Part shown: piece by piece, positions 53,927 through 62,984 of the stretch
How positions within the stretch are numbered: the first letter of the stretch is position 1
Layout of the letters: each line of letters opens with the position of its first letter
Assembly (NCBI RefSeq): GCF_003253735.1
Contig: NZ_QKYW01000001.1
Span: 744,001-808,000 of the forward strand
Source: Pseudomonas sp. URMO17WK12:I2
GTDB lineage: Bacteria > Pseudomonadota > Gammaproteobacteria > Pseudomonadales > Pseudomonadaceae
Direction of reading: 5' to 3'
DNA: 64,000 nucleotides
The notes under the pieces: generated by a model
The model's input: the letters and a program-made list of their open reading frames with translations, nothing else
The model's database searches: none
What the model was told of the DNA's origin: nothing
Translations under genes and position numbers: made by a program

Positions 53927-54622
53927 ATGAATTTCGATCTTTCCGGATTCGGCCCGGCCCTGGCCGCCGGCACTCTGATGACCGTGCAACTGGCGCTCAG
54001 CGCCCTGTGCGTCGGTCTGGTGCTCGGCCTGCTCGGCGCCTTCGCCAAGACTTCGCCGTACAAGCCGCTGCAATGGCTTGGCGGCACCTATTCGACCCTG
54101 GTGCGCGGCGTGCCCGAACTGCTCTGGGTACTGCTGATCTATTTCGGCACCGTGGGGCTGATGCGCGGCCTTGCCGAGTTGCTCGGCGTCGAGAGCCTTG
54201 AGCTGTCGCCCTTCGCCGCCGGCGTCATCGCCCTGGGCCTGTGTTTTGGCGCCTACGCCACCGAAGTGTTTCGCGGCGCCATTCTGGCCATCCCCAAGGG
54301 CCACCGCGAAGCGGGCCAGGCCCTGGGGCTGTCCAAGGGCCGCATTCTCTGGCGCCTGGTGATGCCGCAGATGTGGCGTATCGCCCTGCCCGGCCTGGGC
54401 AACCTGTTTATGATCCTGATGAAGGACACCGCCCTGGTGTCGGTGATCGGCCTCAACGAGCTGATGCGCCGCTCGCAGATCGCCGTGACTGCCAGCAAGG
54501 AGCCCTTCACCTTCTATATGGTCGCCGCGTTTATTTACCTGGGCCTGACCGTCATCGCCATGATTGGCCTGCACTTCCTCGAGAAGCGTGCCAGCCGCGG
54601 CTTCAAGCGGAGTGAGGCATGA
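53927..54622 (+). CDS. Amino-acid ABC transporter permease (HisQ/ArtQ type)
   Basis: 231 residues with about five membrane segments. N-terminal GTLMTVQLALSALCVGLVLG and the EAA loop FRGAILAIPKGHREAGQALG (EAxxALG-type) that contacts the ATPase. Overlaps the next permease by 4 bp; the two form the transmembrane heterodimer. Confidence 0.94.
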   Translation: MNFDLSGFGPALAAGTLMTVQLALSALCVGLVLGLLGAFAKTSPYKPLQWLGGTYSTLVRGVPELLWVLLIYFGTVGLMRGLAELLGVESLELSPFAAGVIALGLCFGAYATEVFRGAILAIPKGHREAGQALGLSKGRILWRLVMPQMWRIALPGLGNLFMILMKDTALVSVIGLNELMRRSQIAVTASKEPFTFYMVAAFIYLGLTVIAMIGLHFLEKRASRGFKRSEA

Positions 54623-55308
54623 ACTGGGACGTCATCATCACCTGGCTGCCACGCCTGGCCCAAGGCGCCCTGCTGACCATCGAACTGGTTGCCGTGGCGG
54701 TCGTCACCGGCCTGATTCTGGCCATCCCCACCGGCATCGCCCGCGCCTCGCGCCACTGGTACGTGCGCGCCGTGCCCTACGGCTATATCTTCTTCTTCCG
54801 CGGCACGCCGCTGCTGGTGCAACTGTTTCTGGTCTACTACGGCCTGGCGCAGTTCGACGCGGTGCGCCAGGGCCCGCTGTGGCCGTACCTGCGTGACCCG
54901 TACTGGTGCGCGGTGATCACCATGACCCTGCACACCACCGCCTACATCGCCGAGATCCTGCGTGGTGCCATCCAGGCGGTACCGCCGGGCGAGATCGAAG
55001 CTGCAAGGGCGCTGGGCATGTCGCGTGCGCAAGCCATGCTGCATATCGTGCTGCCAAGGGCGGCGCGTATCGGCCTGCCGGCCTACAGCAACGAAGTGAT
55101 CCTGATGCTCAAGGCCAGCGCCCTGGCCAGCACCGTGACCCTGCTTGAGCTGACCGGCATGGCGCGCACCATGAACGCGCGCACCTACCTGCCGGTCGAG
55201 GGCTTCTTCGCCGCCGGGGTGTTCTACCTGCTGATCACCTTCGTGCTGATCAACGCCTTCAAGCTGCTGGAGCGCTGGCTGCGCGTCGACGCCTGCCAGG
55301 GCCGCTGA
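54619..55308 (+). CDS. Amino-acid ABC transporter permease (HisM/ArtM type)
   Basis: 229 residues, about five membrane helices. GALLTIELVAVAVVTGLILA at the start, the FRGTPLLVQLFLVYYGL motif and the EAA loop LRGAIQAVPPGEIEAARALG are diagnostic. Last gene of the transporter operon; a 10-bp stem (55310-55333, GTGACGGGGC/GCCTCGTCAC) follows and may attenuate read-through to the methyltransferase. Confidence 0.94.
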   Translation: MNWDVIITWLPRLAQGALLTIELVAVAVVTGLILAIPTGIARASRHWYVRAVPYGYIFFFRGTPLLVQLFLVYYGLAQFDAVRQGPLWPYLRDPYWCAVITMTLHTTAYIAEILRGAIQAVPPGEIEAARALGMSRAQAMLHIVLPRAARIGLPAYSNEVILMLKASALASTVTLLELTGMARTMNARTYLPVEGFFAAGVFYLLITFVLINAFKLLERWLRVDACQGR

Positions 55309-55338
55309 AGTGACGGGGCGCAAGCCTCGTCACCTTCT

Positions 55339-56571
55339 ATGATGACTGCAGCCCAATCTCTCCTGCCGCTCAGTGGCGCCGCCCTGCTCCAGCGCTTCCA
55401 GGCGCTGGACGCTTTTCTCGTCGCCCATCAGGCGCTGTGGAAACCCCGGCCATTCACACACCAAATGCTGCCCTGGGAAAGCCAACATCCCGAACTGGCG
55501 ACGTGGCTGCGCAGCCGCACCCTGGAGCAGGCCGAAGCCAGCCACAACCAGCCGGCAGCGCTGGACAGCGCACCAGCGCCCTTCCCCGAGCTGGCTCTGC
55601 AGGCCGAGCATCTGAGCCAGATCGGCGACCTACCACAGCAAGCCTCAGCCGACTTGCCAGCCCGCTTCTCGGTGGATGTGCCGGGCCGTAAATGGCAGCA
55701 GATACGTGCGTTCGGCAGCAGCCTGGGCTTCACCCAACAACCGCAGCACTGGCTGGACTGGTGCGCCGGCAAGGGCCACCTCGGCCGTGTACTCGCCCAC
55801 GGCGGCCACGAGCTGACCTGCCTGGAATACGATCCGGCCCTGGTAGCCAGCGGCGCAGCGCTGAGCCAGCGCCTGGGGATAGACGCTCAACATATCGAGC
55901 AGGACGTGCTCGCCGAAGGCGCGGGCGCCCTGCTGCACGCCGAACATAGCCCCGTCGCTCTGCACGCCTGCGGCGACCTGCACGTGCGCCTGATCCAGCT
56001 GGCCAGCGCCGCAGGCTGTCGCCAGCTGGCCATTGCGCCCTGCTGCTACAACCGCGTGGCAGCAGCCGACTACCGGCCGTTGTCCACAGCCGCACAGGGC
56101 TCGCCGCTGCACCTCTCGCTGGATGACCTGGCCCTGCCGATGAGCGAAACCGTGACCGCTGGCAACCGCGTGCGCCAGCAACGCGACCAGTCCATGGCCT
56201 GGCGCCTGGCCTTCGACCTGCTGCAGCGCGAGCTGCGTGGCCTCGACACCTACCTACCAACGCCCTCGCTGCCACCAGCCTGGTTGAAGAAACCCTTCGC
56301 CGACTACTGCCGCGACCTTGCCGAACTCAAACAGCTGCCCATTGTGGGTGAGCGCGACTGGCAACGCCTGGAAGCGGCCGGCTGGCAACGCCTGGCCAAG
56401 GTGCGCAACCTGGAATTGCTGCGCGGCCTGTTCCGTCGCCCACTGGAACTCTGGCTGGTGATCGACCGCGCCCTGTACCTGCAGGAACAAGGCTATGGGG
56501 TACGCCTCGGCCAGTTCTGCGCACCGAACCTGACGCCGCGCAACCTGTTACTGCTCGCCGAGCGCGCCTGA
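55339..56571 (+). CDS. Class I SAM-dependent methyltransferase (GSTCD-like), substrate unknown
   Basis: 410 residues. An N-terminal helical region (about 1-130) precedes a Rossmann methyltransferase domain with motif I LDWCAGKGHLGRVLAHGG, LEYDPALVASGAAL (acidic end of strand 2), ALHACGDLHVRL and the conserved APCCYNRV cysteine pair; the C-terminal helical domain follows. The CAGKGHLG and ACGDLH...APCCYNR pattern is of the methyltransferase family seen in GSTCD-like proteins. The target is unknown. It starts 30 bp after the transporter operon; two consecutive ATGs are possible starts. Confidence 0.85.
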   Translation: MMTAAQSLLPLSGAALLQRFQALDAFLVAHQALWKPRPFTHQMLPWESQHPELATWLRSRTLEQAEASHNQPAALDSAPAPFPELALQAEHLSQIGDLPQQASADLPARFSVDVPGRKWQQIRAFGSSLGFTQQPQHWLDWCAGKGHLGRVLAHGGHELTCLEYDPALVASGAALSQRLGIDAQHIEQDVLAEGAGALLHAEHSPVALHACGDLHVRLIQLASAAGCRQLAIAPCCYNRVAAADYRPLSTAAQGSPLHLSLDDLALPMSETVTAGNRVRQQRDQSMAWRLAFDLLQRELRGLDTYLPTPSLPPAWLKKPFADYCRDLAELKQLPIVGERDWQRLEAAGWQRLAKVRNLELLRGLFRRPLELWLVIDRALYLQEQGYGVRLGQFCAPNLTPRNLLLLAERA

Positions 56572-56723
56572 GTTGCACACACAATCTGTGGATAACTCTG
56601 TTTACAGAAGCTGGGCAACCCACGCCAGCCCGCCACGCATAACGCGCAGCAAAAGCTGGTCATTTTTTAATCAACCATAAAACCATATATAAAACAGTCG
56701 CTTGCCAAACCTTTGAAAGGCTG

Positions 56724-56740
56724 TTTAGAAAATTTCTAAA
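56724..56740. repeat. 17-bp A/T-rich palindrome
   Basis: TTTAGAAAATTTCTAAA, perfect around a central A, flanked at a distance by GGCTG and CAGCC. It lies in the A/T-rich 294-bp gap between the methyltransferase gene and tRNA-Thr, which holds no gene. Confidence 0.5.
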
Positions 56741-56822
56741 AACTCTTCAGCCGCCCCTTATTTGTGCATAAGCCCAGCAGGGGGCTTCCTAAAAAGAGCC
56801 GTAAAAAAGCTGCCTTGCGCCG

Positions 56823-56851
56823 CTTTACTCATGCAAACGAATCGATATAAT
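56823..56851 (+). promoter_or_regulatory. Promoter of tRNA-Thr
   Basis: TATAAT (56846-56851), 14 bp before the tRNA, with a poor -35 (CTTTAC, 56823-56828) at 17-bp spacing. Confidence 0.6.
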
Positions 56852-56865
56852 GGCGCCCCTCAAAA

Positions 56866-56941
<76 letters not shown>

Positions 56942-56948
56942 TACAACA

Positions 56949-56974
56949 CAAGGCCTGCAGAGATGCGGGCCTTG
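56949..56974 (+). terminator. Stem-loop after tRNA-Thr
   Basis: CAAGGCCTGC - AGAGAT - GCGGGCCTTG, a 10-bp stem with one G-U, followed by TCGTTT; a moderate terminator. Confidence 0.55.
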
Positions 56975-57113
56975 TCGTTTCCGGGCGGGGTAAAATCCCC
57001 GTCCACACGCCCTTCGTGCTCCCAGTTGGACAACATTTCCGGGTTCGACGAGGCTCAGTCGCGTTTGCAGCCTGGAGCGACTAACCTGGGCCTTACCACC
57101 AAACGGAGCCACC

Positions 57114-58358
57114 ATGGCAGACAACCCGCTCGGCGCCGGTTTGCGGTTGCCTGATGATGTGCCGCTCGTGCGCAAGCTGGGGCATGAGCTGATCGAGTTT
57201 CTGCCGGTCGGAGTTTACCTGTGCAACGCGGCGGGCCAGTTGACGACCTACAACTCCAAGGCGGCGGAAATCTGGGGTGAGGCGCCGGATGTGAGCCAAG
57301 GCAAGGTCAAGTACACGGGCGCCTACCGCCTGCGTAGCGAGGACGGCGCGCATATGCCGCTGGAGCAGTCGCCGCTGGCGGCGGTGCTGCTCAGCAAGAA
57401 GCCGATCACAAACCTGCGCATGATCGTCGAGCGGCGTGACGGCAGTCAGGTGCCGATTCTCGCCAATATCGTTCCCCTGCTCGGCAAGGACGGGAACATG
57501 GTCGGCTTCATGAACAGCATCCAGGATCTGCGTCAGCACGCGGCTCAGGAGCAGTTGCAGAACAACCTGCATAACGCCCTGCTGCAGGCCCAGAAGATGG
57601 AGCAGATCGGCAAGGTCGGCGGCGGTGTCGTCCACGAATTCACCAACCAGCTGACCAGCCTGTCGATGAGCCTGGCGCTGATGGAGAAGGAAATCCATGA
57701 CGCCGGCTCCGAGCAGTTGCAAGCGCGTTACGCGCTATGCCGGGAGGCGACCGAAAAGGTCACGCAGCTGGCCGAGGGCTTGCTGCTGTTCGCCCGCACG
57801 CGGCCCAGGACGCTGGAGCGAATCGACCCCAACCAATTGCTGCTGGGCATGAGCACGCTGGTCAGCAACGAGGCTGGTCAGCAGATCCACTGCCAGTTCA
57901 GCCTGGCCACCGACAGCAGCTTTCTGCGCGCCAACCGCCAGCACCTGGAAAGCGCCATCATCAACCTGGTGACCAATGCCTGCGCCGCCATGCCGGATGG
58001 TGGTCAGCTGACGCTGAGTACCTTCAACATCCATCTCGACCGCAGCAACTTCCCGCAGCACAACGCCAATTTCAAACCCGGGCGTTACGTGGTGATTCGC
58101 ATCGAGGATACGGGCACCGGTATCGCGCCGGAGGCACTCGAGCATATCTTCGCCCCCTTCTATACCACCCGGGCGATCGGCAAGAGCACAGGCCTGGGGC
58201 TGACCATGGTCAGGAGCTTCGTCACCGACATGAATGGCCAGCTGACGGTCACCAGCCGGTTAGGCGAAGGCACCAGCGTGAGCCTGTATTTTCCCTGCTA
58301 CGGCACCGAGCATTCCCTGGCCATCACCGGCAGCGACGGAACCTCGGCTGGTGAGTGA
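57114..58358 (+). CDS. PAS-domain soluble histidine kinase
   Basis: 414 residues, no membrane segments. PAS domain at about 25-140 (FLPVGVYLCNAAGQLTTYNS, GFMNSIQDLRQ), an atypical HisKA with VGGGVVHEFTNQLTSLSMSL carrying the phospho-His, and an HATPase with NLVTNACAAMPDGG, EDTGTGIAPEALEHIFAPFY and STGLGLTMVRSFV. The HEFTNQL box is of the HPK4-like kinases that often carry a C-terminal receiver, absent here. No cognate regulator is adjacent. Confidence 0.88.
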   Translation: MADNPLGAGLRLPDDVPLVRKLGHELIEFLPVGVYLCNAAGQLTTYNSKAAEIWGEAPDVSQGKVKYTGAYRLRSEDGAHMPLEQSPLAAVLLSKKPITNLRMIVERRDGSQVPILANIVPLLGKDGNMVGFMNSIQDLRQHAAQEQLQNNLHNALLQAQKMEQIGKVGGGVVHEFTNQLTSLSMSLALMEKEIHDAGSEQLQARYALCREATEKVTQLAEGLLLFARTRPRTLERIDPNQLLLGMSTLVSNEAGQQIHCQFSLATDSSFLRANRQHLESAIINLVTNACAAMPDGGQLTLSTFNIHLDRSNFPQHNANFKPGRYVVIRIEDTGTGIAPEALEHIFAPFYTTRAIGKSTGLGLTMVRSFVTDMNGQLTVTSRLGEGTSVSLYFPCYGTEHSLAITGSDGTSAGE

Positions 58359-58380
58359 CAGCGGGCCAGCTCTCGAATTA

Positions 58381-58396
58381 CTGTATGCATATACAG
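58381..58396 (+). promoter_or_regulatory. LexA box upstream of the DUF1654 gene
   Basis: CTGTATGCATATACAG fits the gammaproteobacterial SOS box CTGT-N8-ACAG exactly and ends 18 bp before the ATG of the next gene, where LexA would block transcription. Confidence 0.85.
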
Positions 58397-58414
58397 AAAA
58401 ACGAGAATCCACCC

Positions 58415-58651
58415 ATGACTCAGCAAGCCGCCTCCGCCACCTCCTATGAACAGCTCGGCGCACGGGTTTCCCGCGCCATCAACGCCCCTGCCGCGCAGCG
58501 CTCCCGCTCGGCGGTGCTGCTGCGCGCCGACGGCGACAGCCCCGAAGACTGGGCACGCATCCTCGATGAGATAGCCGAAAACGACAACGTGACCATCGCC
58601 TGGCGCGACGATGGCGTACAGCTGTTCTGGACGGTGCCGACGGAGGATTGA
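58415..58651 (+). CDS. DUF1654 family small protein, predicted SOS-regulated
   Basis: 78 residues from the ATG just downstream of the LexA box; a longer frame from 58355 would cross the operator and is rejected. SYEQLGARVSRAINAPAAQR, SPEDWARILDEIAENDNVTI and WRDDGVQLFWTVPTE match the DUF1654 pattern found in Pseudomonas and its phages. Function unknown. The LexA box predicts induction by DNA damage. Confidence 0.88.
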   Translation: MTQQAASATSYEQLGARVSRAINAPAAQRSRSAVLLRADGDSPEDWARILDEIAENDNVTIAWRDDGVQLFWTVPTED

Positions 58652-58686
58652 GCGCTGCCTGAGGAGGCGGCTCCTCAGGCAATCGG

Positions 58687-60003
58687 TCAGCTCGCCACCT
58701 GGCTGGAGAACTGACTCACCGCCGCGACCACGCATTCGGCATCGTTCTGGATGTTGTGGATAACCGTATCGGATTCATTGGCCAGCACCAGTGCCTGCTC
58801 GGCCAATTCACGGCTCTGGGTGATCACCTCGACCGCACTGGAGGCCAACGCCTGGTTCTGCTGCACCACGCTTACGATTTCCTGGGTGGCCTTGGAGGTA
58901 CGCGAGGCAAGCTGGCGCACCTCATCGGCCACCACGGCGAAGCCACGACCCTGCTCACCTGCACGGGCCGCCTCGATGGCGGCGTTGAGCGCCAGCAGGT
59001 TGGTCTGGTCGGCGATCCCGCTGATCGCCGCGACGATGGTCTCGACCGATTTGCCCTGCTCATCCAGCGCTTGAATACTCTGGGTGGCGCTTTCCATTGC
59101 ACGGGCCAGGCGATGCAGCACCTCGACGGTGTCGCGAATCACCTCGCGGCCCTTGCCCGCGCTGGTATCGGTTTGCAATGAAGTGCTGTAGGCCAGGTTG
59201 GCGGCCTTGGCGACGGCCTGTTCGAGGTGCACCTGCTCGGTGATCACAGTGGCGAACTTGACCACCTTGTAGAGCTTGCCGTGCAGATCGGTAATGGGGT
59301 TGTACGACGCCTCAAGCCAGACGTCGCGACCGGCGCTGTCGATGCGCTGGAAACGGTCGACCACGAATTCGCCGCGGCGCAGCCGCTCCCAGAACTGGTG
59401 GTAGGCCTCCGAGGCGCTCTCCTCGCTGGTACAGAACATGCGGTGGTGCTTGCCGACCACTTGGGCCAGGTTGTAGCCCATGCCACGCAGGAACAGATCA
59501 TTGGCGGTGATCACCGTACCGTCGAGGTTGAACTCGATCACCGCGGTCGAACGCAGCAGCGCCTTGACCAGGCTTTCGTTCGCCAGCGACGCCTCGATGG
59601 TGCGCGTCAGGTTGCTGGAGTGAATCACCAGTCGCTGCTTGCCAGTCAGGTGATCGCTCATCGGCATGACCACCGAGCGCAGCCATATATGGCGGCCATC
59701 CTTGCCCAGGAGCCGCAGGGCGCCACTGAAGTGGCGACGCTCCTTGATCGCCGACAGCGCCCGCGACTGGTGCGGGTCACGGGCCAGCTCCGGCGGTGAC
59801 AACTGGGCCAGGTACTGCCCTTCGACATCACCCGGGCGATAGCCGAGCTCGCTGCGAAAAAGCTCGTTGACCCGCTCGATGCGGCCATCGCCACCAAGCT
59901 GGATGATGATCATCTCCTTATCGAGGTTCTCCCTTACCTCCTCCTGCATGGCCAAGCGAGCTTCCAATTCGCTGTTGAGTTGTTTGAGGCGGGTGTTGAA
60001 CAC
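58687..60003 (-). CDS. Soluble PAS-PAS methyl-accepting chemoreceptor, BdlA/Aer-like
   Basis: 438 residues from a GTG ([20 protein letters not shown]) with GGAG upstream; the frame is open further but without a ribosome site. A short coiled coil is followed by PAS1 (about 35-145, [20 protein letters not shown]), PAS2 (about 160-275, [38 protein letters not shown]) and the MCP signalling tip [20 protein letters not shown]. No membrane segment. The same architecture as BdlA of P. aeruginosa, which controls biofilm dispersion; that role here is inference. Confidence 0.88.
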   Translation of the reverse strand: MFNTRLKQLNSELEARLAMQEEVRENLDKEMIIIQLGGDGRIERVNELFRSELGYRPGDVEGQYLAQLSPPELARDPHQSRALSAIKERRHFSGALRLLGKDGRHIWLRSVVMPMSDHLTGKQRLVIHSSNLTRTIEASLANESLVKALLRSTAVIEFNLDGTVITANDLFLRGMGYNLAQVVGKHHRMFCTSEESASEAYHQFWERLRRGEFVVDRFQRIDSAGRDVWLEASYNPITDLHGKLYKVVKFATVITEQVHLEQAVAKAANLAYSTSLQTDTSAGKGREVIRDTVEVLHRLARAMESATQSIQALDEQGKSVETIVAAISGIADQTNLLALNAAIEAARAGEQGRGFAVVADEVRQLASRTSKATQEIVSVVQQNQALASSAVEVITQSRELAEQALVLANESDTVIHNIQNDAECVVAAVSQFSSQVAS

Positions 60004-60258
60004 GGTAAGAACTCCAGTGTGGGTAACGGTGCATCGGCTCGTGCGGGTGAAACTTGAAAACCGGCGGGTGCTTGCCAGCAGAGGGATTGAAGCCACCTCT
60101 CTCGCCCATCATGGGGGCGCTGAAACACTCCTAAACACATTGCGTTGCGCGAGGCCGCAAGTCGACTTCGATATTTGCTGACCAAGCGGCCAAAAAACCC
60201 TGAACCGCGCGGGCCGCTTCGCTGTCGGACTTTTTGAAGAAGTTCCATGGTGGCGTCC

Positions 60259-60292
60259 AATAGTTTGTTGCAATGCATTGCAGAAAACTATT
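60259..60292. promoter_or_regulatory. 34-bp near-perfect palindrome, candidate operator upstream of the dehydrogenase operon
   Basis: The core TGCAATGCATTGCA is perfectly symmetric, flanked by AATAGTTT on the left and AAACTATT on the right with only a 2-nt mismatch on each side. It is centred at 60275.5 in the 471-bp gap between the divergent chemoreceptor and dehydrogenase genes, which otherwise holds no gene. Confidence 0.65.
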
Positions 60293-60474
60293 CGGGGCCT
60301 CTGGCGCTGTTTCCGATGCCGCGTCGCTGGGCCGCAAAAACCATTATTCGTAACCGGCCCCAAACACTCGACGCCCGTCATGGATGCCCGTGCATCCACC
60401 TGCCGCCCTTGAGGTGGCTCCGTATCAGATAGCCTGAGCCGAGCAGCGGATTGCCCGGCGTTCGAGGAGTTCAC

Positions 60475-61215
60475 ATGTCCAAAGAGACCCCGCGGGGTTT
60501 GAGCCGCCGCTCGCTGCTCAAGGCCTCGGCCAGCACCGTGGCAGCCGGCGTTGCCGCCAGCGCCCAGGCCGCCACCATCAGCGGCGTGCCGCAGTGGCTG
60601 CCGTTCGACCACAACGGCCCATTGCATTACGACGCCAAGGGCTGGCAGTTCCTGACCGCCGATGAGGCCCGCGAAATCGAAGCCATCGCCGAGCAACTGA
60701 TTCCGGCGGACGAGCTGTCCCCCAGCGGCAAGGAGGCCGGTTGCGCGGTATTCATCGACCGCCAGCTGGCTGGCCACTACGGCACCTACGAGCGCCTGTA
60801 CCAGCAGGGCCCGTTCGTGCCCGACATCGAGCCGGGTTCCGAGCAGCTGCCCCGCGAGCGTTATCGCCTGGGCCTGGAGCAACTCGGTAAGCACTGCCAG
60901 AAGACCTTCGGCAAGCGTTTCAGCGAGCTCGATGGCGAGCAGCGCGACGAAGTGCTCAAGGGCCTGGAGTCCGGCGCAATCGCCTTCGAGAGCATCGAAT
61001 CCAAGGTGTTCTTCACCCAGGTGCTGCAGAACACCATGGAAGGCTTCTTCGCCGACCCGATCTACGGTGGCAACCGCGAGATGGTGAGCTGGAAGATGCT
61101 TGGTTTCCCCGGCGCACGCTACGACTACCGCCCCTACATCGACCGGCACAACGAGAAGCTGGACCTGATACCGCTGTCGATCATCGGCAGCTCCGCGTGG
61201 AGTCGTAAAGGATGA
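60475..61215 (+). CDS. Gluconate 2-dehydrogenase subunit 3 (gamma, Tat-exported)
   Basis: 246 residues from the ATG preceded by GAGGAG. Twin-arginine signal GLSRRSLLKASASTVAAGVA ending ASAQA-AT. Subunit 3 family features: FLTADEAREIEAIAEQLIPA, FIDRQLAGHYG and FADPIYGGNREMVSWKMLGFPG. Family knowledge: the small subunit carries the FAD subunit across the membrane by the Tat route and stabilises it. Overlaps the FAD subunit by 4 bp. Confidence 0.93.
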   Translation: MSKETPRGLSRRSLLKASASTVAAGVAASAQAATISGVPQWLPFDHNGPLHYDAKGWQFLTADEAREIEAIAEQLIPADELSPSGKEAGCAVFIDRQLAGHYGTYERLYQQGPFVPDIEPGSEQLPRERYRLGLEQLGKHCQKTFGKRFSELDGEQRDEVLKGLESGAIAFESIESKVFFTQVLQNTMEGFFADPIYGGNREMVSWKMLGFPGARYDYRPYIDRHNEKLDLIPLSIIGSSAWSRKG

Positions 61216-62984
61216 GTGGCATGGCCAAGAAACTGCCTGCAACCGACGTCGTGGTGGTGGGGCTCGGCTGGGCCGGCTCGATCATCGCCAAGGAACTCGC
61301 CGACGAAGGCCTGCGCGTGATGGGCTTCGAGCGTGGCGCCTGGCGCGACACGGCAAGCGACTTCAACATCGCCTCGGTGGCTGACGAGCTGCGCTACGTG
61401 CAGCGCCAGGAGCTGATGCTGCGCACCCGCCAGAACACCTGCACTCTGCGCAACAAGCCCAGCGAAACCGCGCTGCCGATGCGTACCTGGGGCTCGTTCC
61501 ACCCCGGCAACGGCACCGGCGGCGCCGGCAACCACTGGGCCGGCATCACCTTTCGCTTCCAGCCCGAGGAATTTCGCCTCAAGAGCCACCTCACCGAGCG
61601 CTACGGCAGCCAGGCCATCGAAGGGCTGACCCTGCAGGACTGGGGCACCACCTGGGAAGAGATGGAGCCGCACTACGACGCTTTCGACCGTGTGGCGGGG
61701 GTTTCCGGCAAGGCCGGCAACATCGGCGGCAAGATCGTCGAAGGCGGCAACCCCTTCGAAGGCCCGCGCTCCAACGAATACCCCAACCCGCCGACCAAGC
61801 AGACCTACGCACCGACACTGTTCGCCGAGGCGGCGCGCAACATGGGCTACAAGCCGTTCCCGGTACCCTCCGCGCTGGCCTCCCAGGGCTATACCAACCA
61901 GTACGGCGTGACCATGGGGCCATGCACCTTCTGCGGCTTCTGCACCAACTACGGCTGCGCCAACTATTCCAAGGCCAGCGCCATCGTCAACGTGCTGCCG
62001 GCGCTGGTGCGCATGCCCAACTTCACCGCCAAAACCCATTGTGAAGTGCTGGAAGTGACCAAGGACAGCACCGGCAAGCGTGCCACCGGCATCATCTATG
62101 TCGACGCCAACGGCGAGAAGTGGGAGCAGCCGGCGGACATCGTGGTGGTCGCCGCCTTCACCTTCGAGAACGTGCGCCTGATGCTGCTCTCCGGCATCGG
62201 CGAGCCCTACGACCCGATCAGCAACACCGGCACCACCGGCCGCAACTACGCCTACCAGACGGCCAACAACGTGCAGCTGTTCTTCGATGACAAGAACTTC
62301 AATCCGTTCATCGGTGGCGGCGCCATCGGCATGGGTATCGACGAGTTCAACAACGATAACTTCGACCACTCCGGCCTGGGCTTCGTCGGCGGTGGCAGCA
62401 CCCGGGTGACGCCCATCGGCGCGGCGCCGATCAACGCCCGTCCGGTGCCGCCCGGCACGCCCAAGTGGGGCAAGGAGTGGAAGAAAACCACGGCGCAGTA
62501 CTACGCCGCGAGCATGTCCATCGGCTGCGAGGCGAGCAACTACAGCGCGCGCAGCAACTACCTGTCCCTCGACCCGACCTACAAGGATCCCCACGGTCGG
62601 CCGCTGCTGCGCATCACCTTCGACTTCACCGAGAACGACCTGCGCATGGCCCTGTACGTGACCGACAAGACCGCCGAGATCGCCAAGGCGCTGAACCCCA
62701 AGATGATGTTCGCCAGCCCGCGCAAGGGGCCGTGGTCGAACACCTCCTACCAGTCGTCCCACGTGGTCGGCGGCTTCGTGATGGGCGCCGACCCGGCGAC
62801 CAGTTCGGTGAACAAGCACCTGCAGGTGTGGGGCGTGCCCAACCTGTTCGTGGTCGGCGCATCGGCGTTCCCGCAGAACCCCGGCTACAACCCCACCGGC
62901 ACCGTCGGCGCGCTGGCCTTCAAGGCCGCCCACGCGATTCGTACCCAGTACCTCAAGCGCCCCGGGGAGATGATCAGCGTATGA
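61212..62984 (+). CDS. FAD-dependent GMC-family dehydrogenase large subunit (gluconate 2-dehydrogenase type)
   Basis: 590 residues. N-terminal FAD-binding VVVGLGWAGSIIAKELADEG, then GGAGNHWAGITFR (GMC loop), and the C-terminal QSSHVVGGFVMG and NPGYNPTGTVGALAFKAAHA active-site region. A cysteine cluster PCTFCGFCTNYGCANYS fits the 3Fe-4S-type site described for some FAD glucose/fructose dehydrogenases. No own signal; export with the Tat subunit is expected. Substrate could be gluconate, 2-ketogluconate or another sugar acid or alcohol. Confidence 0.92.
   Translation: MSGMAKKLPATDVVVVGLGWAGSIIAKELADEGLRVMGFERGAWRDTASDFNIASVADELRYVQRQELMLRTRQNTCTLRNKPSETALPMRTWGSFHPGNGTGGAGNHWAGITFRFQPEEFRLKSHLTERYGSQAIEGLTLQDWGTTWEEMEPHYDAFDRVAGVSGKAGNIGGKIVEGGNPFEGPRSNEYPNPPTKQTYAPTLFAEAARNMGYKPFPVPSALASQGYTNQYGVTMGPCTFCGFCTNYGCANYSKASAIVNVLPALVRMPNFTAKTHCEVLEVTKDSTGKRATGIIYVDANGEKWEQPADIVVVAAFTFENVRLMLLSGIGEPYDPISNTGTTGRNYAYQTANNVQLFFDDKNFNPFIGGGAIGMGIDEFNNDNFDHSGLGFVGGGSTRVTPIGAAPINARPVPPGTPKWGKEWKKTTAQYYAASMSIGCEASNYSARSNYLSLDPTYKDPHGRPLLRITFDFTENDLRMALYVTDKTAEIAKALNPKMMFASPRKGPWSNTSYQSSHVVGGFVMGADPATSSVNKHLQVWGVPNLFVVGASAFPQNPGYNPTGTVGALAFKAAHAIRTQYLKRPGEMISV

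Noticed and set aside
55310..55333. Stem-loop after the second permease as a strong terminator
   Set aside because: No T run, and it sits 6 bp before the methyltransferase start; at best an attenuator.
56587..56595. TGTGGATAA, a perfect DnaA box
   Set aside because: Only one box, no cluster, no dnaA/dnaN neighbours; not enough for an origin.
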